A stretch of DNA of 64,000 nucleotides from Aliiroseovarius sp. PrR006 (GCF_010500215.1 NZ_JAAGOY010000004.1:806001-870000); one strand, 5' to 3'; positions 39,099 to 49,390 are shown, counted from the stretch's first letter. Notes: generated by a model from the letters alone, not told the origin. Translations and numbers: made by a program.

Positions 39099-40808
39099 AT
39101 GCCTGCTGCTTTTAAACACATCACCTTGGCCACTCTCAGCGTCACCGCTTTGGCCTCTGCCGCCCACGCCGAGCGCGGTTCGCAAGGGGACCTGAGCCTG
39201 ATCTACTGGCAAGCCCCGACACTCCTAAACCCCTACCTTGCCTCTGGCCCTAAAGATTCCGAACCCGCGTCGCTGGTGCTGGAGCCACTGGCCCGCCATG
39301 ATGAAACCGGCAAAATGGTCCCGTGGCTGGCCCAGTCGATCCCCACATTGGAGAATGGTGGCATTGCCCCCGATCTGCAGTCGATTACTTGGATTCTGAA
39401 GCCCGGGATCACGTGGTCCGATGGCAGTGACTTCACCGCAGATGACGTCGTCTTTACGGCGAACTACTGCATGGAGGCCGAGAGCGGCTGTCAGATGACT
39501 GCCAAGTTCACCGATGTTGTTGGGGTGCAAGCTCTGGACCCACTGACAGTGAAGATCAGCTTTTCGAAACCCAAACCCTACCCCTATGCGCCGTTCGTGG
39601 GCCTTGAAGTTCCTGTTCTGCAAGCTGCCCAGTTCGCGGACTGCATGGGGGCAAATGCGTTGAACTGCTCGGCCCAGAACCTCGCCCCGATTGGAACTGG
39701 TCCCTATCAGATCAGCGATTTCAAACCCGGTGATGTGGTGACCTATGACATCAACCCCAATTACCGCGACGCGGACAAGCCGGGCTTTGCCAAGGTGACC
39801 ATCAAAGGCGGCGGCGATGCCTCGGGCGCGGCTCGCGCCGTGCTGGAAACCAGCGAGTTTGACTATGCGTGGAACCTGCAACTGGACCCGCAAGTGCTGG
39901 GTCAGATGAAAACCGCAGGAAATGGGCAAGTCGTGTCCTCGTTTGGAACCGCCGTAGAACGCCTTCAGGTCAACCTGACCAATTCGGCAGCCGATCTGGG
40001 CGACGCGCGCTCGACCCGAAACGGCGGCGCGCACCCCTTCCTTGCAGACCCGCGCGTGACGAAAGCCCTATCCTTGGCAATCGACCGCAGCACCTTGATC
40101 GACATCGCGTACGGAGACGCCGGACGCCCCACCTGTGACGTGCTTGCCGCCCCTGCCATCTATGCCTCGGGCGCGAATGACGCCTGCCTGACGCAAGATC
40201 TGGATGCCGCGCGTGCCCTGCTGGACGAGGCTGGCTGGACGGACAGCGACGGCGACGGCATCCGCGACAAGGATGGCGTGTCGATGACGATGCTCTATCA
40301 GACCTCGGTCAATCCGGTACGCCAGACCACACAGGACCTACTGAAAGCCTGGTGGGCTGAAATCGGCGTCGCGACCGAGCTGCGCGCCATTGCGCCTGCG
40401 GTCTTTTTCGGCGGCGATCAGTCCAGCCCAGATACCTATCAGAAATTCTATGCCGATCTGGAAATGTTCACCAACTTCTTCCCCGGCAACGACCCTGAAC
40501 CTTACCTGAACAACTGGGCCTGCGCGTCGATCCCGACGCCCGAAAACGGCTGGTCCGGCATGAACGTCCCGCGTTACTGCGACCCGGACTATGACACCCT
40601 GCTGGCAAAGCTCGGTAATACGGTGGATATCGCCGAGCGGATCGCGATCTCAAAACAGCTGAACGACATGCTGATGCAGGCGGGCGCGCTGATCCCGCTG
40701 GTGCACCGCGGCGAGGTCTCGGCCCATGCCAATTCGCTGGAAGGTGTGCGGATGAATGTCTGGGACAGCGAACTTTGGAACATCGCGGACTGGACCCGCG
40801 CCAAGTAA
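39099..40808 (+). CDS. ABC transporter periplasmic substrate-binding protein, oligopeptide (SBP family 5)
   Basis: The 569-residue protein has a Sec signal peptide cleaved after AHA (residue ~24). The mature protein follows the SBP-5 pattern: PHxxxxx-type start with LNPYLASGPKD, WILKPGITWSDGSDFTADDVV near residue 113, and KALSLAIDRSTLIDIAYG near residue 325. DSDGDGIRDKDG near residue 384 is common in this family. It binds peptides, opines or similar solutes for import. The two permease genes follow after a hairpin. The ATG follows the AGGGAACC segment. Confidence 0.92.
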   Translation: MPAAFKHITLATLSVTALASAAHAERGSQGDLSLIYWQAPTLLNPYLASGPKDSEPASLVLEPLARHDETGKMVPWLAQSIPTLENGGIAPDLQSITWILKPGITWSDGSDFTADDVVFTANYCMEAESGCQMTAKFTDVVGVQALDPLTVKISFSKPKPYPYAPFVGLEVPVLQAAQFADCMGANALNCSAQNLAPIGTGPYQISDFKPGDVVTYDINPNYRDADKPGFAKVTIKGGGDASGAARAVLETSEFDYAWNLQLDPQVLGQMKTAGNGQVVSSFGTAVERLQVNLTNSAADLGDARSTRNGGAHPFLADPRVTKALSLAIDRSTLIDIAYGDAGRPTCDVLAAPAIYASGANDACLTQDLDAARALLDEAGWTDSDGDGIRDKDGVSMTMLYQTSVNPVRQTTQDLLKAWWAEIGVATELRAIAPAVFFGGDQSSPDTYQKFYADLEMFTNFFPGNDPEPYLNNWACASIPTPENGWSGMNVPRYCDPDYDTLLAKLGNTVDIAERIAISKQLNDMLMQAGALIPLVHRGEVSAHANSLEGVRMNVWDSELWNIADWTRAK

Positions 40809-40823
40809 GACCGCTAGACTGGC

Positions 40824-40848
40824 GGCGCGGCTAATTTCTGGCCGCGCC
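40824..40848 (+). other. Hairpin between binding-protein gene and permease gene
   Basis: Perfect GGCGCGGC/GCCGCGCC stem with a 9-nt loop, 16 nt after the binding-protein stop. Such intercistronic hairpins protect the upstream binding-protein mRNA or partly terminate transcription, giving excess binding protein over permease. No T-run is present. Confidence 0.55.
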
Positions 40849-40874
40849 CCGGAACCAAAGGCCGTCGACCGCCC

Positions 40875-41885
40875 ATGTTAACCTATTGTTTGCGCAGGCT
40901 TGCTTTCTCGGTTCCCGTGCTGATCTTCATCAGCTTCGCCATCTTCCTTCTGATGGATATGGCCCCGAACGACCCCACCGCAAATCTGCCCATGTCGATC
41001 CCCGCCGAGACCCGCGCCCAACTGCGCGAGGCGTTGGGCATGGGGGATCCGCTGGTGGCCCGCTATCTGCTGTGGTGCAAACAGTTCTTTATCCATGAAC
41101 CGCTGAACTGGCTGACCGATCTGACCGGCCTCAGTTTCGGAGACCCTGACCGTCTGCGCGTTCTTAGCTGGGCCTCGCGCGCGCCAGTGGTCGAACTGAT
41201 TGCCGAACGCCTCCCCCAAACCCTGTGGGTGGTCGGCCTGTCCTATCTGCTGGGCATCCTGATCGCCCTGCCCGTTGGAATCTATTCCGCCTATCGCCAG
41301 CACGGCTGGTTCGACCATCTGGGCAGCTTCATCTCGATGATCGGCTATTCCGTGCCGTCCTTCTTTCTGGGCGTCGTGGTGATCGTGATTTTCGCGGTGA
41401 AACTAAACTGGTTTCCATCGGTCTATGACACGACGCTGACCGTCACCGGGTGGGACAGCCTAATGGACCAACTGCGCCAAATGATCATGCCGGTCACGAT
41501 CCTTGCGCTCTATAACGCCGCCCAGATCAGCCGCTTCATGCGCGCATCAATGCTGGAAAACCTGCACCATGATTACGTCCGCACCGCCCGCGCGAAAGGC
41601 GCCTCCGAGCCCCGCGTGGTGCTGGCCCATGTGGCGCGCAACTCGCTTCTGCCAGTCGTGACCGTGATCGCCTTGGGCGTCCCGCAGGTGCTGGCAGGCG
41701 CCATCATCACCGAGCAGATTTTCAAGATCAACGGGATCGGAGAGCTTCTGATTTCCTCAATCCAAAGTGGCGATCTGCCTGTGGTGCAAACCCTGACCTT
41801 TCTGTTCGCCGTGCTGATCGTGTTGTTCAACCTTCTGGCCGACATCGCCTATGGCCTGTTGGACCCGAGGATCAGCTATGACTGA
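40875..41885 (+). CDS. ABC transporter permease (DppB/OppB type)
   Basis: This 336-residue inner-membrane permease has the N-terminal hydrophobic helix of the DppB family. The EAA loop occurs around RTARAKGASEPRVVLAHVARN near residue 235, the contact site for an ATPase. About six membrane segments are visible. The C-terminal DIAYGLLDPRISYD matches DppB ends. It overlaps the next permease gene by 8 nt. Confidence 0.92.
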   Translation: MLTYCLRRLAFSVPVLIFISFAIFLLMDMAPNDPTANLPMSIPAETRAQLREALGMGDPLVARYLLWCKQFFIHEPLNWLTDLTGLSFGDPDRLRVLSWASRAPVVELIAERLPQTLWVVGLSYLLGILIALPVGIYSAYRQHGWFDHLGSFISMIGYSVPSFFLGVVVIVIFAVKLNWFPSVYDTTLTVTGWDSLMDQLRQMIMPVTILALYNAAQISRFMRASMLENLHHDYVRTARAKGASEPRVVLAHVARNSLLPVVTVIALGVPQVLAGAIITEQIFKINGIGELLISSIQSGDLPVVQTLTFLFAVLIVLFNLLADIAYGLLDPRISYD

Positions 41886-42777
41886 TCTATCGGTCCTCAG
41901 CGCTCCACCCAAAGGATTCTGGTGGCGATTTCTACGGCACAAGGGCGCCGTGTTCGGGGGCGGTTTGCTTGTCCTGATCCTGCTTGCTGTCCTGATCGGT
42001 CCGTTCCTGTGGCCGCATGAAGCGGGACAGATCAACGTCACCGCCCGCAACCTTGGACCCAGCTTGTTGCACCCGATGGGCACCGATCACCTTGGCCGCG
42101 ACCTGTTCGCTGCCGTGCTGCAAGGCGGGCGTGTGACGATCTTGGTCGGCGTGGTCGCGATGGCTCTGTCGGTGCTGATCGGCGCTACTGTCGGAATTCT
42201 GGCGGGCATGATCCGTTGGCTGGACGCCCCCTTGATGCGCCTGACCGACTTGTTTCTGGCCCTGCCCGTCCTGCCCCTACTGCTTGTTACGATTATGCTA
42301 TGGCGTGACAGCCTGCGCAGTCAATTTGGGGCCGAGGCCGGGATCTTCCTGTTGATCGTCGCGATGATTGCTCTGACCAGCTGGATGCAAACCGCCCGCA
42401 TCCTGCGCGCCGAAGTTCTGGCCTTGAAGAAACGCGAGTTCGTCACTGCCGCCACCGCCTTAGGTCTGCGCCCTTGGGGTCTGATCCGGCGACACATCCT
42501 GCCCAACGTGATGGGGGTGATCATCGTCTCGGCCACACTGGGGCTGGCCAATGCGATTATCACAGAAAGCGCGCTGAGTTTCCTTGGGCTGGGCTTTCCC
42601 CCGGACCATCCCACATGGGGGCGGCTGTTGTTTGACGGGACCGAGTATCTGACGCTAACCCCCGCCCGCGCAATCTGGCCCGGGTTGATGATCACGCTGA
42701 CGATTCTGTGCGCCAATTACCTTGGCGACGGGCTGCGGGATGCCTTGGATCCGCGCGGCAGCATCGGACACAAATAA
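41878..42777 (+). CDS. ABC transporter permease (DppC/OppC type)
   Basis: This 299-residue permease starts MTDLSVLSAPPKGFWWRFLR at an ATG inside the end of the preceding gene. It shows the DppC-type HPMGTDHLGRDLF segment near residue 62 and an EAA loop (TAATALGLRPWGLIRRHILPN near residue 190). Five to six membrane helices and the DGLRDALDPR C-terminus fit the family. No gene for an ATP-binding subunit follows; the next gene is an unrelated YeeE/YedE protein after 195 nt. Confidence 0.92.
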   Translation: MTDLSVLSAPPKGFWWRFLRHKGAVFGGGLLVLILLAVLIGPFLWPHEAGQINVTARNLGPSLLHPMGTDHLGRDLFAAVLQGGRVTILVGVVAMALSVLIGATVGILAGMIRWLDAPLMRLTDLFLALPVLPLLLVTIMLWRDSLRSQFGAEAGIFLLIVAMIALTSWMQTARILRAEVLALKKREFVTAATALGLRPWGLIRRHILPNVMGVIIVSATLGLANAIITESALSFLGLGFPPDHPTWGRLLFDGTEYLTLTPARAIWPGLMITLTILCANYLGDGLRDALDPRGSIGHK

Positions 42778-42972
42778 GAACAGATCGAGCGCCCGCATAC
42801 CTGCAGCGGTCCACCTGACCACCAAAAGCTCCACGACTGGTCATTCGTTCCGTGAACCTCGAACGATCAGAACATCTTCCCATCTCACCCCCTACTAGAT
42901 GCGCTCATTAAGCTTGCTTAACGCAATCTCCCGCGCCAGATGGAACATATTCCCAAATGCGGAGACGTGAAG

Positions 42973-44037
42973 ATGTTTGAAACCTTCGGCTTTGAGACCC
43001 TGGCCCCACGCACAGCCTCGATCCTGTTCGGGCTGGGCCTTGGTGCGACTTTCGGCATCCTGGCCGAGATCACGCGCTTCTGTCTGCGTCGCGGCGTGAT
43101 TGGGGCCGGCATTGAAGGCCGTCAGGCACTGGCCGTCTGGCTGACAGCACTGGCCGTCGCCGTGATCGGTACGCAAGGTGCCGTCTGGGCCGGCTGGATC
43201 AGCTTCGCAGACCATCGTTATCACGCTCCCACCCTTCCGATCCTCTCGCTTGTCATCGGCGGACTGATGTTCGGCGCTGGTATGGTGCTGACGCGCGGTT
43301 GCCTATCGCGACTGGTCGTTCTTGGATCCTCGGGCAACCTGCGCGCGATCGTCGTTCTTGGCGTGGCGGCGCTGACCGCTCTTGCAACCCTCAAAGGCGT
43401 GTTTGCGCCGCTTAGAAACTCCCTGGGGGCGGTTGAGTTCGCCGCCCCTTCCCTGCCAGCCCTGGGCGCTCTTCTGCCCCTTACCCTGGCCGCCGTTTTT
43501 ATCGCGCAAGCTCGTCCCAAGTTGCGCGTTTTGGTACCGGCGGCCTTGCTGGGGGCGCTCGTGCCTCTGGGCTGGCTGGGAACCGGATTGGTCTTGATGG
43601 ACGAATTCGACCCCATCGCGGTGGAAAGCCTGTCTTTCACTGCTCCTTTGGCTGACACGCTTTTCTGGACCGCTGCTGCCAGCGCTGTCGGAGGTAACTT
43701 CGGCACCGGATTGGTCGGAGGCGTCATCTTCGGCGCCGCCCTGTCCGCCCTGATCGCCGGGCGCTTTGCATGGCAGGGCTTTGACGGCGCAGGCCAGATG
43801 GGCCGCTATCTGTCGGGCGGTGTTCTGATGGGCATGGGCGGCGTACTGGCCGGGGGGTGCACCGTGGGTGCGGGCCTGTCGGGCGTCGCAACACTTTCGA
43901 CATCCGCCGTGATCGCGCTGCTGGCGATCATCGCCGGCGCTTGGCTGGCTGCCCGCGTCGACGCGCGTGTCAGTGGCCGAGCGACTTCCGAATTCGACGC
44001 ACAGACAGCCACACCAGAAGCACCACAGGCAGCGTAA
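42973..44037 (+). CDS. YeeE/YedE family (sulfur transport type) membrane protein
   Basis: The 354-residue, very hydrophobic protein has about nine to ten membrane segments. Two copies of the family's Cys-containing GxxxxxGC motif are visible: GAGMVLTRGCLSRLVVLG near residue 100 and GVLAGGCTVGAGLSGV near residue 295. Related YeeE/TsuA proteins import thiosulfate. The ATG 42973-42975 is chosen because GGAG lies 8 nt upstream; an ATG 11 codons earlier has no ribosome-binding site. Its last 68 bases overlap the 3' end of the opposite DUF3422 gene. Confidence 0.85.
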   Translation: MFETFGFETLAPRTASILFGLGLGATFGILAEITRFCLRRGVIGAGIEGRQALAVWLTALAVAVIGTQGAVWAGWISFADHRYHAPTLPILSLVIGGLMFGAGMVLTRGCLSRLVVLGSSGNLRAIVVLGVAALTALATLKGVFAPLRNSLGAVEFAAPSLPALGALLPLTLAAVFIAQARPKLRVLVPAALLGALVPLGWLGTGLVLMDEFDPIAVESLSFTAPLADTLFWTAAASAVGGNFGTGLVGGVIFGAALSALIAGRFAWQGFDGAGQMGRYLSGGVLMGMGGVLAGGCTVGAGLSGVATLSTSAVIALLAIIAGAWLAARVDARVSGRATSEFDAQTATPEAPQAA

Positions 44038-45256
44038 GCAACGCCGTCAGCGTGCCCTTGGACATGTTCAGCGCGCCCGCCAACGGATAGAACAAGTAGC
44101 CCGCCAGCGACACAGCGTAATAGCTGATCGCGACGACGGACAGCCCCTCAACCGTTTCCTGCAGGCGCAACTGCATTTTGGCGCGCGCATCCATGCTTTC
44201 AAGCAGCGCCTGGTTCTGTTCGGCCCGCTCGACGTCGACACGAGTGCGCAGCAGCTCGCCGGCCCGCGCAGCCCGTGCGGACATGTTTTCAAGCTGCGTC
44301 GCTGCGCTTTTCGTGGTCCGCATCGCGGGATCATAGCGACGCATCATGAACTCGCTCAGCGTCTGACGACCGCGAAACCGCTCTTCGCGAAGCACATCTA
44401 TGCGTTGATTTAGGATGGCCTCGTACGCCCTCGTTGCCCCCAACCGGAACGAGGTCGACGCCATCAGCTCTTCCAATTCGGACGAGATGGTCAGAAGTTC
44501 ACGCAACGTATTGTCTGGCGACTCGTCACTCCGCGTCATCGCCCCAACCAGATGTGTCAGCTCTCCATCCAGATTCCGCAGTTTTCGATGAATATCTTGT
44601 GCGACCGGAAAGCCCAGCATCGACATGGTCTTGTAGGTCTCGATCTCACACAAACGCTGCACAATTCGTCCGATGCGCCGTTTACTGGTACCCTCGCCAA
44701 TAAACGCAACCAGACGCATATGGCCCGCGGGATCAATGCGAAAATCGGCCGCCACCATGGCCGCCCGATCCAGCACCCAAGTCGAGGCAATGCTTTCCGA
44801 CACGAACCATTCGCGTACCAGCTTGTCCATTTCCTTTTCGGTACCGGGCATTTGTTGCACCCGGATATGGGCCGAGGTAATACGAGCACCCGGCGCGTCA
44901 GCCAACCAATCGTCCGGGAAGACATCAAAGGCTGCGGGGTCAAACGCGCGTGACGAAATCCCGTCCGAGAACACCGTGTAGCTGACGAACTCGTTATGCT
45001 GTTCCCACTTCAAATGATAGCGGCCGATCTCGCCGAAATAGTGGTTCGAGCCGGGACTGGGATGCGGCGCACCAAACCGATCCAAAAGCGCGACCAGATG
45101 TTGGCGATCAGCCTCGCGATCACGATTTGCCGCGTTCTCTGGACGCTTGATGGCCAGATAGACCGCCGTCCCCGGCGCACTCAGCGCGGGCGATGGACGG
45201 GCGTGCAGCTCGTTCGCAAGGTCATAGCGGCCCGGGTGGTCGGTCAAAGTCTTCAT
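43970..45256 (-). CDS. DUF3422 family membrane-anchored protein
   Basis: The 428-residue protein has a large N-terminal soluble region and two C-terminal membrane helices (residues ~370-420), followed by a basic tail ending RKSLGH. The N-terminal block ANELHARP, with the later GEIGRYHLKWEQHNEFVSYT, identifies the DUF3422 family. Helical, arginine-rich middle segments (residues ~240-360) may form coiled coils. Function unknown. The start ATG follows GGAGAC. It lies downstream of murD in the same orientation, 108 nt away, and may be co-transcribed with it. Confidence 0.82.
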   Translation of the reverse strand: MKTLTDHPGRYDLANELHARPSPALSAPGTAVYLAIKRPENAANRDREADRQHLVALLDRFGAPHPSPGSNHYFGEIGRYHLKWEQHNEFVSYTVFSDGISSRAFDPAAFDVFPDDWLADAPGARITSAHIRVQQMPGTEKEMDKLVREWFVSESIASTWVLDRAAMVAADFRIDPAGHMRLVAFIGEGTSKRRIGRIVQRLCEIETYKTMSMLGFPVAQDIHRKLRNLDGELTHLVGAMTRSDESPDNTLRELLTISSELEELMASTSFRLGATRAYEAILNQRIDVLREERFRGRQTLSEFMMRRYDPAMRTTKSAATQLENMSARAARAGELLRTRVDVERAEQNQALLESMDARAKMQLRLQETVEGLSVVAISYYAVSLAGYLFYPLAGALNMSKGTLTALLTLPVVLLVWLSVRRIRKSLGH

Positions 45257-45364
45257 GCGCGTGTCTCCTACGCGCAAAGTCGTAACAGAGACGTGACACA
45301 TTGCAACCCTTTAAAAACAAGGGGTTTTTGATAGCTTTCGCATACCGCGGAATACCGGTATCGC

Positions 45365-46771
45365 TCACATATCCTGAAGACGGTCCTGGACCAACCGGGT
45401 GAAGTCCTCTCCCCGCTTTTCGAAATCGGGATACTGATCGAAGCTGGCAGCGGCGGGGGCCAGCAGCACAGTGTCCCCGGATTGAGCGTCCTTGGCGGCA
45501 GCCGCGACGGCATTTTCCATCGTTTCGCAGATTTCATAGGGGACATCGCCCAGTTGCAGTGCGAACTCGCGCGCCGAATGGCCGATCAGATAGGCTTTGG
45601 TTACATTGCCAAGCGTATCCGATAGGCTTTCGATCCCGCCGTCTTTGCCAAGCCCCCCGGCGATCCAGCGGATGTTGTCGAAGGCCCCAAGGGCTGCGCG
45701 GGCGCTGTCCACATTGGTGGCTTTCGAGTCATTCACGAACGCCACACCGTCTTTCTCACCTACCAATTGCGAGCGGTGGGGAAGACCTTTGAAGGCGTGG
45801 AACGCGGCCTCGATCACCTTCGGGGCCAGCCCGATGGAACGGCATACCGCGTAAGCCGCACAGGCGTTTTGGTGGTTGTGGCTGCCCGGCAGCCCCTTCA
45901 CGGCCCTCAGATCGACCGAAGCGATCTGACGGCCCTTGCGATACTCGGACAGGAAGCCTTTGCGTGCGAAAACCTGCCAGCCCGGCCCAGTCAGCTTGCG
46001 TTCAACTGAGATACGGATCACGCGGTCATCCACAGCGCCTTCGGACAGTTGCCCCGCCAGATAGGCGCCTTCAGCCTCGTCCACGCCAATGACGGCGCGA
46101 TCAGGGCCACCTTCGGCAAACAGGCGGCGCTTGGCCGCGAAATAGCCGCCCATACCGCCGTGACGATCCAGATGATCGGGTGACAGGTTGGTGAAGACCG
46201 CGATATCGGGCGTCAGGGAACGGGCCAAATCGGTCTGATAGCTCGACAGCTCCAGCACCACGACCTCGCCATCATGGGCGGGGTCGATATCCAACACGCC
46301 ACGGCCGATATTGCCTGCCAGCTGGGTGGGCTTGCCCGCATGTTCCAGCACGTGGTGGATCAGCGCCGAGGTGGTCGACTTCCCGTTCGATCCCGTCACC
46401 GCCACAATGCGCGGTAGAGTGTCGAAATTGTCCCATTCCTGATCGGCAAAGCTGCGGAAGAAGAGGCCAATATCGTTGTCCACCGGCACACCTGCCTCCA
46501 TCGCGCGTGCGATCAGTTTGTTGGGCTCGGGGTAAAGATGCGGAATGCCCGGGCTGACGATCAGGGCGGCGACATCTTCCCACGCGTTGCCCTTGTTCAG
46601 GTCATGCAGGATCAGACCCTGCCCCTCGGCACGTTCGCGGGCCTCTTGTCCGTCATCCCAGCACAACGCCTCGGCCCCGCCAGCTTCCAGCGCATGGGCC
46701 GTGGCCAGCCCCGAGCGCCCAAGCCCCAGAACCGCAACCTTGCGACCATCAAAACCTTTCACCGGGATCAT
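45365..46771 (-). CDS. murD: UDP-N-acetylmuramoylalanine--D-glutamate ligase
   Basis: This 468-residue ligase adds D-glutamate to UDP-MurNAc-L-Ala in the cytoplasm. The ATP-binding motif [18 protein letters not shown] is near residue 123, the central [11 protein letters not shown] near residue 190 and the C-terminal FVNDSKATN near residue 345. The ATG 46769-46771 has a strong AGGAGG site at 5 nt, so an ATG five codons earlier is rejected. A strong terminator separates it from mraY, so murD probably needs its own promoter or read-through. No ftsW, murG or murC follows. Confidence 0.95.
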   Translation of the reverse strand: MIPVKGFDGRKVAVLGLGRSGLATAHALEAGGAEALCWDDGQEARERAEGQGLILHDLNKGNAWEDVAALIVSPGIPHLYPEPNKLIARAMEAGVPVDNDIGLFFRSFADQEWDNFDTLPRIVAVTGSNGKSTTSALIHHVLEHAGKPTQLAGNIGRGVLDIDPAHDGEVVVLELSSYQTDLARSLTPDIAVFTNLSPDHLDRHGGMGGYFAAKRRLFAEGGPDRAVIGVDEAEGAYLAGQLSEGAVDDRVIRISVERKLTGPGWQVFARKGFLSEYRKGRQIASVDLRAVKGLPGSHNHQNACAAYAVCRSIGLAPKVIEAAFHAFKGLPHRSQLVGEKDGVAFVNDSKATNVDSARAALGAFDNIRWIAGGLGKDGGIESLSDTLGNVTKAYLIGHSAREFALQLGDVPYEICETMENAVAAAAKDAQSGDTVLLAPAAASFDQYPDFEKRGEDFTRLVQDRLQDM

Positions 46772-46816
46772 ACGTGCCTCCTGCATTCGTCCGTTTTATC
46801 GCTAAAGGGTTTGGCC

Positions 46817-46848
46817 CAAAAACAAAAGCCCCGCCGGATGGGCGGGGC
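46817..46848 (-). terminator. Intrinsic terminator between mraY and murD
   Basis: On the minus strand, GCCCCGCC-CATCC-GGCGGGGC is followed by TTTTGTTTTT: an 8-bp GC stem with a strong T-tract, 24 nt after the mraY stop. A textbook rho-independent terminator in the middle of the cell-wall cluster. Confidence 0.88.
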
Positions 46849-46871
46849 GTTTGCAAAAGCTTTGATGACGC

Positions 46872-47954
46872 TTAGCGCACCTTCAGCGTCGCCAGACCAA
46901 TCAGCGCCAGGATCAGCGAGATGATCCAGAAGCGAATGACGATCTGCGGCTCTTTCCAGCCTTTATGCTCGAAATGGTGATGGATCGGGGCCATCAAGAA
47001 AACGCGTTTTCCGGTCTTCTTGTAGTACAGCACTTGGATGATGACCGAGAGCGCCTCGACCACGAAAAGCCCGCCCACGATGGCCAGTACGATCTCGTGC
47101 TTGGTGGCAACCGCAATGGCACCCAAGGCCCCGCCAAGGGCCAGTGACCCGGTGTCGCCCATGAACACAGCGGCGGGCGGTGCGTTGTACCACAGGAAGC
47201 CCAAGCCGCCTCCGATCAGGGCCGAGGTGAAGACGAACAGCTCTCCCGTACCTGGCACATAGTGCACGTCCAGATATTCGGTGAAGTCGACGCGGCCCAC
47301 AGCATAGGCGATCACGCCCAGCGACCCTGCTGCGATCATCACCGGCATGATGGCCAAGCCGTCCAGCCCGTCCGTCAGGTTCACCGCATTCGCAGACCCG
47401 ACGATCACGATCATCACGAAGGGGATGAAGAAAAAGCCCATATTCAAAAGCGTGTCTTTGAACACCGGGAAGGCCAGTTGATACTGAAGCCCCTCGGGAT
47501 GCACGCTGGACGCCCAGAAGCCCGCAATCGCGGCGATCGCCAGACCGATCGCCAATCGGACCTTGCCCGAGACCCCTGCCGTGTTGTTCTTTGACACCTT
47601 CGCGAAATCATCCGCAAAGCCAATCAAACCAAAGCCATAGGTCACAAATAGCGTAATCCAAACATAGGGATTATCAAGTCGCGCCCACATCAGAGTGGCA
47701 ACCAAAAGCGCCGACAGGATCAACAGCCCGCCCATGGTCGGCGTGCCCTGTTTTTCCTTGTGGCTTTCCGGGCCATCCTCGCGGATCGGCTGGCCTTTGC
47801 CCTGCTTGCGACGCAAGATGTTGATCAGCGGCTTGCCGAACATGAAGCCGAAAATCAACGCGGTAAAGAACGCCCCGCCCGAGCGGAAAGTGATGTAGCG
47901 AAACAGGTTGAAGACATCGCCACCATCCGAAAACTCGGTCAACCAATACAGCAT
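46872..47954 (-). CDS. mraY: Phospho-N-acetylmuramoyl-pentapeptide-transferase
   Basis: This 360-residue integral membrane enzyme with ten helices transfers phospho-MurNAc-pentapeptide to undecaprenyl phosphate, making lipid I. Motifs are [10 protein letters not shown] near residue 71, the catalytic aspartates in FADDFAKV near residue 117, [13 protein letters not shown] near residue 188, and [13 protein letters not shown] near residue 323. It lies 20 nt after murF and is closed by the intrinsic terminator. Confidence 0.96.
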   Translation of the reverse strand: MLYWLTEFSDGGDVFNLFRYITFRSGGAFFTALIFGFMFGKPLINILRRKQGKGQPIREDGPESHKEKQGTPTMGGLLILSALLVATLMWARLDNPYVWITLFVTYGFGLIGFADDFAKVSKNNTAGVSGKVRLAIGLAIAAIAGFWASSVHPEGLQYQLAFPVFKDTLLNMGFFFIPFVMIVIVGSANAVNLTDGLDGLAIMPVMIAAGSLGVIAYAVGRVDFTEYLDVHYVPGTGELFVFTSALIGGGLGFLWYNAPPAAVFMGDTGSLALGGALGAIAVATKHEIVLAIVGGLFVVEALSVIIQVLYYKKTGKRVFLMAPIHHHFEHKGWKEPQIVIRFWIISLILALIGLATLKVR

Positions 47955-47974
47955 ATTGTGGGCCCTCTTGCTTG

Positions 47975-49390
47975 TTAGCCTTGCGATTGGCTCATTTTGC
48001 GGATCGCGTCAACAGCTTTGGAGACCAGCGACCCTTTCGATCCCTTGACCAGCACCACATCGCCTGCGTCGATCAGAGTGTGGACCTGCGCGGCCATTTC
48101 ATCGGCGGTTTCGGTATAGATCCCCTGCTTGCCGCCCGGCAGACGCTCCCACAGAGATTTCATCAGCAGGCCTGAGCAATGGACCACGTCGATCTCGGCC
48201 ACGAAGGGCAGATCGGCGATCTGGGCATGCAGAGCAGCCTCGTCCGGTCCCAGTTCCAGCATGTCGCCCAGAATGGCCATCCGGCGCCCCTTGTGGATCG
48301 CGCCGACACCATCGACAGGTTGGGCAGCCGCCAGAACTTCAAGCGAGGCTGCCATCGAGGTCGGGTTGGCGTTGAACGCGTCATCGATCAGCGTCAGGGT
48401 CAGCCCTTCAGGCGCGTCCAACAGAATATCCTCATGGGTGCCGCGCCCAGACGGGGGCAGCCAATGGCTGATGTCGCGGGCGGCCAAGGTAACATCCCCG
48501 CCGAGCGCGCGGGTGGCGACCAGAACCGCCAGCGCGTTCATTGCAAAATGCCGCCCAACACTTGCAATTTTCAACAAATGCTCCTGCCCGGCCACGTTGG
48601 CTTTGCAGATCGTGGCATCGGGGCTGAGGACGACGTGGACCAAATGGTGATCGTCACTGCGTTGGGCACTGAAGCTTTGGGTTTCGAACCCTTTGGCGGC
48701 GTCGCGCAGGATCTGCGTATTGTCCAGATCGGCGTTGACGATGGCAATGCCATCCGGCTCCAACCCTCTGAAGATGGACCCTTTTTCGCGCGCAATGCCG
48801 TCCAGATCGTCGAAGGCCTCAAGATGCGCGGGGGCGACGGTGGTCACCAGCGCCACGTGCGGGCGCGCCATCCGGGCTAAGGGCTCGATCTCGCCGGGGT
48901 TGCTCATGCCGATCTCGATCACAGCGAATTCGGCATCGGCGGGCATCCGCGCCAAGGTCAGGGGCACACCCCAATGGTTGTTATAGCTCGCCTCGGCTGC
49001 ATGGGTTTTGCCCTGTCGTTCCAACACGGTGCGCAGCATCTCCTTGGTCGAAGTCTTACCGACCGAGCCAGTCACCGCGACTACCTGTGCCTTAGCGCGC
49101 GCGCGGGCCGCGCGGCCCAGATCTTCGAGCGCGGACAGAACGTCATCCACGATCAAGAGCGGCGCATCCTCGGCCACGCCGTCCGGAATATGACTGACCA
49201 AAGCCGCTCCCGCACCTTTTTCCAGCGCCTGCGCCACGAAGTCATGCCCATCACGGGCTGCTTTCAGCGCCACGAACATATCGCCAGCCTCGATCGTGCG
49301 GGTGTCTATGGACACACCGGACGCGGTCCAATCGCCGCGTGCGTCGCCACCTGTGGCCTTTGCCGCCTCTTTCGCTGTCCAAAGGCTCAT
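47975..49390 (-). CDS. murF: UDP-N-acetylmuramoyl-tripeptide--D-alanyl-D-alanine ligase
   Basis: This 471-residue ligase adds D-Ala-D-Ala to the muramyl tripeptide. The ATP motif [16 protein letters not shown] is near residue 105 and the C-terminal domain includes [13 protein letters not shown] near residue 330 and ILGDMLELG. The ATG overlaps the murE stop by 4 nt. Length is normal. Confidence 0.95.
   Translation of the reverse strand: MSLWTAKEAAKATGGDARGDWTASGVSIDTRTIEAGDMFVALKAARDGHDFVAQALEKGAGAALVSHIPDGVAEDAPLLIVDDVLSALEDLGRAARARAKAQVVAVTGSVGKTSTKEMLRTVLERQGKTHAAEASYNNHWGVPLTLARMPADAEFAVIEIGMSNPGEIEPLARMARPHVALVTTVAPAHLEAFDDLDGIAREKGSIFRGLEPDGIAIVNADLDNTQILRDAAKGFETQSFSAQRSDDHHLVHVVLSPDATICKANVAGQEHLLKIASVGRHFAMNALAVLVATRALGGDVTLAARDISHWLPPSGRGTHEDILLDAPEGLTLTLIDDAFNANPTSMAASLEVLAAAQPVDGVGAIHKGRRMAILGDMLELGPDEAALHAQIADLPFVAEIDVVHCSGLLMKSLWERLPGGKQGIYTETADEMAAQVHTLIDAGDVVLVKGSKGSLVSKAVDAIRKMSQSQG

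Noticed and set aside
45342-45361. ATACCG/CGGTAT inverted repeat after murD
   Set aside because: Short arms with an 8-nt spacer and no T-run; too weak to call a terminator or an operator.
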